A stretch of DNA of 64,000 nucleotides from Chitinophagaceae bacterium (GTDB lineage Bacteria > Bacteroidota > Bacteroidia > Chitinophagales > Chitinophagaceae). The stretch covers positions 1 through 64,000 of the forward strand of contig JADKKJ010000011.1 in assembly GCA_016720565.1 (NCBI GenBank), in the 5' to 3' direction. Made by a program: the position numbers and the translations under genes. Under the pieces are notes generated by a model. The model was not told the origin of the DNA. It worked only from the letters and a program-made list of their open reading frames with translations, and did no database searches. Shown here piece by piece: positions 60,276 through 64,000 of this stretch (position 1 is the stretch's first letter; each line of letters starts with the position of its first letter).

Positions 60276-62669
60276 ATGCCAACTACTCGTACAGAACAAA
60301 AGCTCCGTTGTTATCATTGCGGCGAAACCGCAACGTCTACCCATATACATATAGAAGAAAAGATCTTCTGCTGTGATGGTTGTAAAATGGTATATGAGAT
60401 CCTGAATGAACATGCACTATGCAACTATTATTCCCTTAATGATAAGCCAGGTATCAATCAACGGGCAAGGCAGGGAGGGGATAAATTCGCTTTCCTGGAT
60501 GACCCGGACATAGAGACAAAACTGATCAGTTTTACAGATGGCCAGCAAACGCATGTTACGTTTTACCTGCCGCAGATGCATTGCAGCTCCTGCCTTTACC
60601 TGCTGGAGAACCTGAACCGGTTGGAAACGGGAGTGATATCCTGCAAGGTGAATTTCACAAGGAAGGAAGCAGATATTGTCTTTACAAGGTCGGCCACCTC
60701 CCTGCGAAAAGTGGCGGAGATACTTACCGCAATAGGTTATGAGCCCTATATCTCCCTTCAGGATATAACAGCAAAAAGGCCTTCCATAAATAAGACCATG
60801 GTCTACCAGCTGGGTATAGCAGGATTTTGCTTTGGCAATATCATGCTCATGAGTTTCCCTGAATATTTGGGAATTGATGCCAGCGAAGAGGGATTAAGAG
60901 GGATATTCCGCTGGTTGAATTTTGGCCTGGCCATTCCGGTATTCCTCTATTCCGCACTTCCTTTTTATGAATCTTCGTATAAAAGCCTTCGCCATAAATT
61001 TCTAAATATCGATGCGCCTATTGCATTGGCCATCCTGATCACTTTTATCCGGAGCGCTTACGAAGTGATAGCCGGAACAGGTGGAGGTTATTTTGATTCC
61101 ATGACAGGTATCGTATTTTTTATGCTGGCCGGAAGGATCATTCAGGACCGCACCTACCGCCAGTTATCTTTTGAAAGGGATTACCGTTCTTATTTCCCGC
61201 TGGCGGTAACGGTATTAAAAGACAAACAGGGAAAACCAACCCTTCTGCCGAATATAAAACCCGGCGATGAATTACTGATCCATAGCCAGGAACTGATCCC
61301 TGCGGATGGTATACTAACCCGGGGTAAGGCATTTATCGATTATAGTTTTGTGACCGGTGAATCTATGCCGGTGTTGAAAGAAGTGGGTGAACTGGTGTAT
61401 GCCGGCGGAAAACAAACTGAAGGCAATATAGAATTACTGGTGGTTAAAGAAGTGGCCCAAAGCTATCTGACCAAATTATGGAACAGGGAAGAGTTTAAGG
61501 AGAAAGAAGAGAACCCAACCTCTTTTGTGCATTTGCTCAGCAGGTATTTTACCTATATCGTGCTGGCCATTGCACTGGCCACAGGTATCTACTGGCAGTT
61601 TACAGACCCGGCCCGACTCTGGCCTGCGGTATCTTCTGTTTTTATCATCGCCTGTCCCTGCGCCCTGTTGCTATCCAATAGTTTTACCAATGGAAATATC
61701 CTGCAGATACTGGGCAGAAATCGTTTTTACCTGCGAAATGCAGAGATCATAGAACGTTTTGCAGGCATAGACCAGGTAGTGTTCGATAAAACAGGTACGC
61801 TTACCGTACCTGATGAGGAAGTGCTGGAATACCATGGAAAACCATTGAACCGAAAACAGGAAGAATGGCTGGCCGCGGTTGCAAGTCAGTCAACACACCC
61901 ATTAAGCAGGGCCCTTGCCAAACATATTTATGCGCCCACAGGACTAGAGGTTACCGATTTGAAAGAGATCCCCGGAAAAGGCCTGGAGGCCGGGGTGGAG
62001 GGTAACCGGATCCGAATTGGATCGGCTGAATTTGTAAATGGAAGTTCGGTCAGTGAGAAAAATACAAGGATCTGTTTTTCCATCAACGAGAATTTTAGTG
62101 GATATTATGAGGTCAGTAATTTTTACCGGCATGATCTGGAAAGCCTGATCAGTTCCATGAAAAAAGATCATGAGATCGCCATTCTTTCAGGGGATAATGA
62201 CCAGGAAAAAGATCATTTAAGAAAATTGCTGGGACCTGGTTCTACCATACTTTTTAACCAGAAGCCCGAGGATAAACTGGAATATATCCGCCAGCTTCAG
62301 CGTCAGGGCAAAAAAGTAATGATGATAGGCGATGGCCTTAATGATGCGGGGGCATTGAAGCAGAGTGATGTGGGCATTGCCGTATCCGGCCAGGTAAATA
62401 ATTTTACCCCTTCCAGTGATGCCATTATTGCGGCTGCTGAATTAGGGCGATTGCCCCGGTTCATCCGGCTATGCAAGGCCAACCGGAACATTGTAATGGC
62501 CAGTTTCGTGCTTTCTATTGCCTATAATATTATTGGGCTTATGTTCGCCGTACAGGGAGACCTTTCTCCTTTGGTAGCTGCTATTTTAATGCCTTCCAGT
62601 TCGTTATCTATCCTGTTGCTTACGTTTGGCAGCAGCAGCCTGATGGCCCGTTTGCTGGGAATGAAATGA
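60276..62669 (+). CDS. ccoI: copper-exporting P-type ATPase for cbb3 oxidase assembly (CcoI/FixI)
   Basis: 797 residues. The N-terminal cysteine-rich domain of FixI type (LRCYHCGE, IFCCDGCKMVYEIL), a heavy-metal-associated domain (MHCSSCLYLLENLNRL), and the CPx membrane motif (IIACPCALLLSNSF) are present. So are the phosphorylation site (FDKTGTLTVPDEEV), the actuator TGES (FVTGESMPVLKE) and the hinge GDGLNDAGALKQSDVGIAVS. It exports copper to build the CuB centre of cbb3 oxidase. ccoS and ccoN follow, supporting this over a detoxification pump. Confidence 0.95.
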   Translation: MPTTRTEQKLRCYHCGETATSTHIHIEEKIFCCDGCKMVYEILNEHALCNYYSLNDKPGINQRARQGGDKFAFLDDPDIETKLISFTDGQQTHVTFYLPQMHCSSCLYLLENLNRLETGVISCKVNFTRKEADIVFTRSATSLRKVAEILTAIGYEPYISLQDITAKRPSINKTMVYQLGIAGFCFGNIMLMSFPEYLGIDASEEGLRGIFRWLNFGLAIPVFLYSALPFYESSYKSLRHKFLNIDAPIALAILITFIRSAYEVIAGTGGGYFDSMTGIVFFMLAGRIIQDRTYRQLSFERDYRSYFPLAVTVLKDKQGKPTLLPNIKPGDELLIHSQELIPADGILTRGKAFIDYSFVTGESMPVLKEVGELVYAGGKQTEGNIELLVVKEVAQSYLTKLWNREEFKEKEENPTSFVHLLSRYFTYIVLAIALATGIYWQFTDPARLWPAVSSVFIIACPCALLLSNSFTNGNILQILGRNRFYLRNAEIIERFAGIDQVVFDKTGTLTVPDEEVLEYHGKPLNRKQEEWLAAVASQSTHPLSRALAKHIYAPTGLEVTDLKEIPGKGLEAGVEGNRIRIGSAEFVNGSSVSEKNTRICFSINENFSGYYEVSNFYRHDLESLISSMKKDHEIAILSGDNDQEKDHLRKLLGPGSTILFNQKPEDKLEYIRQLQRQGKKVMMIGDGLNDAGALKQSDVGIAVSGQVNNFTPSSDAIIAAAELGRLPRFIRLCKANRNIVMASFVLSIAYNIIGLMFAVQGDLSPLVAAILMPSSSLSILLLTFGSSSLMARLLGMK

Positions 62670-62777
62670 CCTCTGCCACCTGCGGAATCCTGCATGATAA
62701 AAATCAGTTACCCGCTTGATATCCATTAAGCTGCCTCCGGGTGCTCCCTTCTATTTTTACCCCAGTATATAACCCCC

Positions 62778-62933
62778 ATGAGCGTCATTTTAATACTCCT
62801 AATTGCCAGCATTTCTGTTGCGGCCATCTTCCTCTTTGCATTCCTGTGGAGCGTAAAGACTGGTCAGTTTGAGGATGATTTTTCACCGGCATCAAGGATA
62901 TTATTCGACGATAAACCAGGAACAGAAGGATAA
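62778..62933 (+). CDS. ccoS: cbb3-type oxidase assembly protein CcoS
   Basis: 51 residues, too short for usual gene lists. Starts MSVILILLIASISVAAIFLF (one membrane helix), then AFLWSVKTGQFEDDFSPASR, the family signature (W-x-x-K-x-G-Q-F-D/E-D). It ends in DDKPGTEG. It is needed for cofactor insertion into cbb3 oxidase. It sits between ccoI and ccoN, as in many genomes. The 108-base gap before it holds no other gene. Confidence 0.92.
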   Translation: MSVILILLIASISVAAIFLFAFLWSVKTGQFEDDFSPASRILFDDKPGTEG

Positions 62934-62956
62934 ACCATTTAAAAACAGCCTCGATT

Positions 62957-64000
62957 ATGCAATTAGAAAAGTTCTATTATGACAACCGGATCGTAAGGGC
63001 CTTTGGTTATGCCACGGTCATTTTCGGTCTGGTCGGAATGCTTGTTGGGCTCTGGGTAGCGATCCAGATCTATTATCCAGCCATCAGCCTGAATTTCGCG
63101 CCAACTACTTTCGGACGTCTTCGTCCTTTGCACACCAATGCTATCATTTTTGCATTTGTAGGTAATGCCTCATTTGCGGGGATCTATTATTCCCTTCAGC
63201 GTTTATGCAAGGCCAGGATGTTCAGTGATAAACTCAGCTGGATCCATTTCTGGGGATGGCAACTGATCATTGTGGCCGCTGCCATTACACTACCATTGGG
63301 GTTGACCAATGGCGCTGAATATGCAGAATTGATCTGGCCGATCGATGTCGCCATTGCATTGGTATGGGTGATCTTCGGTATCAACATGTTTGGTACCATC
63401 CTGAAAAGAAGGGAGAAACACCTTTATGTTGCCATCTGGTTCTACATTGCCACCTGGATCACAGTTGCTCTTTTGCATATCGTTCGTTCATTTGAATTAC
63501 CTTATTCCTGGACTGGTTCTTATCCAATTTTCGCTGGTGTACAGGATGCGCTGGTACAATGGTGGTATGGTCACAATGCGGTGGCTTTCTTCCTCACCAC
63601 CCCTGTACTTGGTTTGATGTATTACTTCCTGCCAAAAGCAGCGAATCGCCCGGTATATTCTTACCGTCTATCGATCATTCACTTCTGGGCACTGATCTTT
63701 CTTTATATCTGGGCTGGTCCCCACCACCTTTTATATAGTGCATTACCCGACTGGGCCCAATCACTGGGTGTGGTATTCTCCATCATGCTGATCGCTCCAT
63801 CATGGGGAGGTATGCTGAATGGTTTGTTCACACTTCGTGGCGCCTGGGATAAAGTAAGGGAAGATCCTGTTTTGAAATTCATGGTGGTAGCCATCACCTG
63901 TTATGGAATGTCAACCCTTGAAGGCCCACTACTAAGTTTGAAAAGCGTGAATGCTATTTCCCACTTCTCCGACTGGACCATTGCACACGTGCATATCGGC
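62957..64000 (+). CDS. ccoN: cbb3-type cytochrome c oxidase subunit I (CcoN), cut by the window end
   Basis: 348 codons from ATG 62957 (MQLEKFYYDNRIVRAFGYAT) to the end of the window, still open. Catalytic subunit of the high-affinity oxidase. Heme and CuB ligands are recognisable: LRPLHTNAIIFAFVGNA (low-spin heme histidine), WYGHNAVAFFLTTPVLGLMY (CuB histidine region), WAGPHHLLYSALPDWAQ (two CuB histidines), and near the edge FSDWTIAHVHIG. Several membrane helices. Whether it is fused to CcoO, as in some Bacteroidota, cannot be seen here. Confidence 0.95.
   Translation, partial: MQLEKFYYDNRIVRAFGYATVIFGLVGMLVGLWVAIQIYYPAISLNFAPTTFGRLRPLHTNAIIFAFVGNASFAGIYYSLQRLCKARMFSDKLSWIHFWGWQLIIVAAAITLPLGLTNGAEYAELIWPIDVAIALVWVIFGINMFGTILKRREKHLYVAIWFYIATWITVALLHIVRSFELPYSWTGSYPIFAGVQDALVQWWYGHNAVAFFLTTPVLGLMYYFLPKAANRPVYSYRLSIIHFWALIFLYIWAGPHHLLYSALPDWAQSLGVVFSIMLIAPSWGGMLNGLFTLRGAWDKVREDPVLKFMVVAITCYGMSTLEGPLLSLKSVNAISHFSDWTIAHVHIG

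Noticed and set aside
1..64000. tRNA, rRNA, tmRNA or riboswitch genes in the gaps
   Set aside because: Reading the gaps on both strands for T-loop patterns and known conserved cores gave nothing convincing; a covariance-model search would be needed to exclude small RNAs.

Overview
The window is a chromosomal segment of a Bacteroidota bacterium, most likely a member of or near the Chitinophagaceae. The reasons are the sigma-70 factor without region 1.1, the exbB-exbD-exbD-tonB layout, a short NuoG made only of iron-sulfur domains, a lipoprotein (Sec-type, clade II) nitrous oxide reductase, and several promoters with the Bacteroidota -7 element TAnnTTTG. No rRNA or tRNA gene was found by eye.

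Layout. Positions 1-5242 are the right end of an integrated mobile element that is decaying. It holds a VirE/DUF3987 primase-helicase broken by many frameshifts, a second frameshifted gene, a tyrosine integrase with an internal deletion, two intact small helix-turn-helix proteins, and a small zinc-ribbon protein. The element abuts the 3' end of mnmE, whose last 18 bases look like the known SGI1-type attachment core. Next come tonB, two exbD and exbB (6865-9975), an ABC permease, and a complete 14-subunit NADH:quinone oxidoreductase operon (nuoA to nuoN, reading leftward from 26189 to 11497). Two genes for exported proteins that are not complex I subunits lie inside that operon. From 26329 to 29322 are a TPR protein, a PstS-like lipoprotein and a small membrane protein.

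The middle (29.5-48.7 kb) is mostly housekeeping: hisS, a thiolase, rlmN, an LTxxQ-type exported protein, two pseudouridine synthases, a peroxiredoxin, a CDF transporter with OsmC and Rrf2 genes, rimM, rpsP, ffh, rpoD, an LptF/G-type permease, DNA polymerase IV, an M20 dipeptidase, an Hsp15-like protein and a small heat-shock protein.

The right side (48.7-64 kb) is a low-oxygen and nitrogen-oxide respiration island. A leftward unit encodes an Rrf2 regulator, a RIC iron-sulfur repair protein, a PAS histidine kinase and a response regulator fused to a CRP/FNR-type regulator. Divergent from it is a nos operon: c-type cytochrome, nosZ, fasciclin protein, a membrane-NosL fusion, nosD, nosF, nosY and a second RIC protein. 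Then come the cbb3 oxidase assembly genes ccoI and ccoS, and the start of ccoN, which runs off the window. A consensus promoter with an 18-base palindrome at the predicted start point sits between the two divergent units. Complex I, cbb3 oxidase and N2O reductase would together form a respiratory chain able to switch from low oxygen to N2O.

Several families of very short-period repeats (8-base GTTGAGNN, 7-base CTRGCNN and relatives) recur in gene gaps, including inside the nuo operon, and also within the mnmE coding sequence. One forms a large inverted repeat between convergent genes at 36.2 kb.
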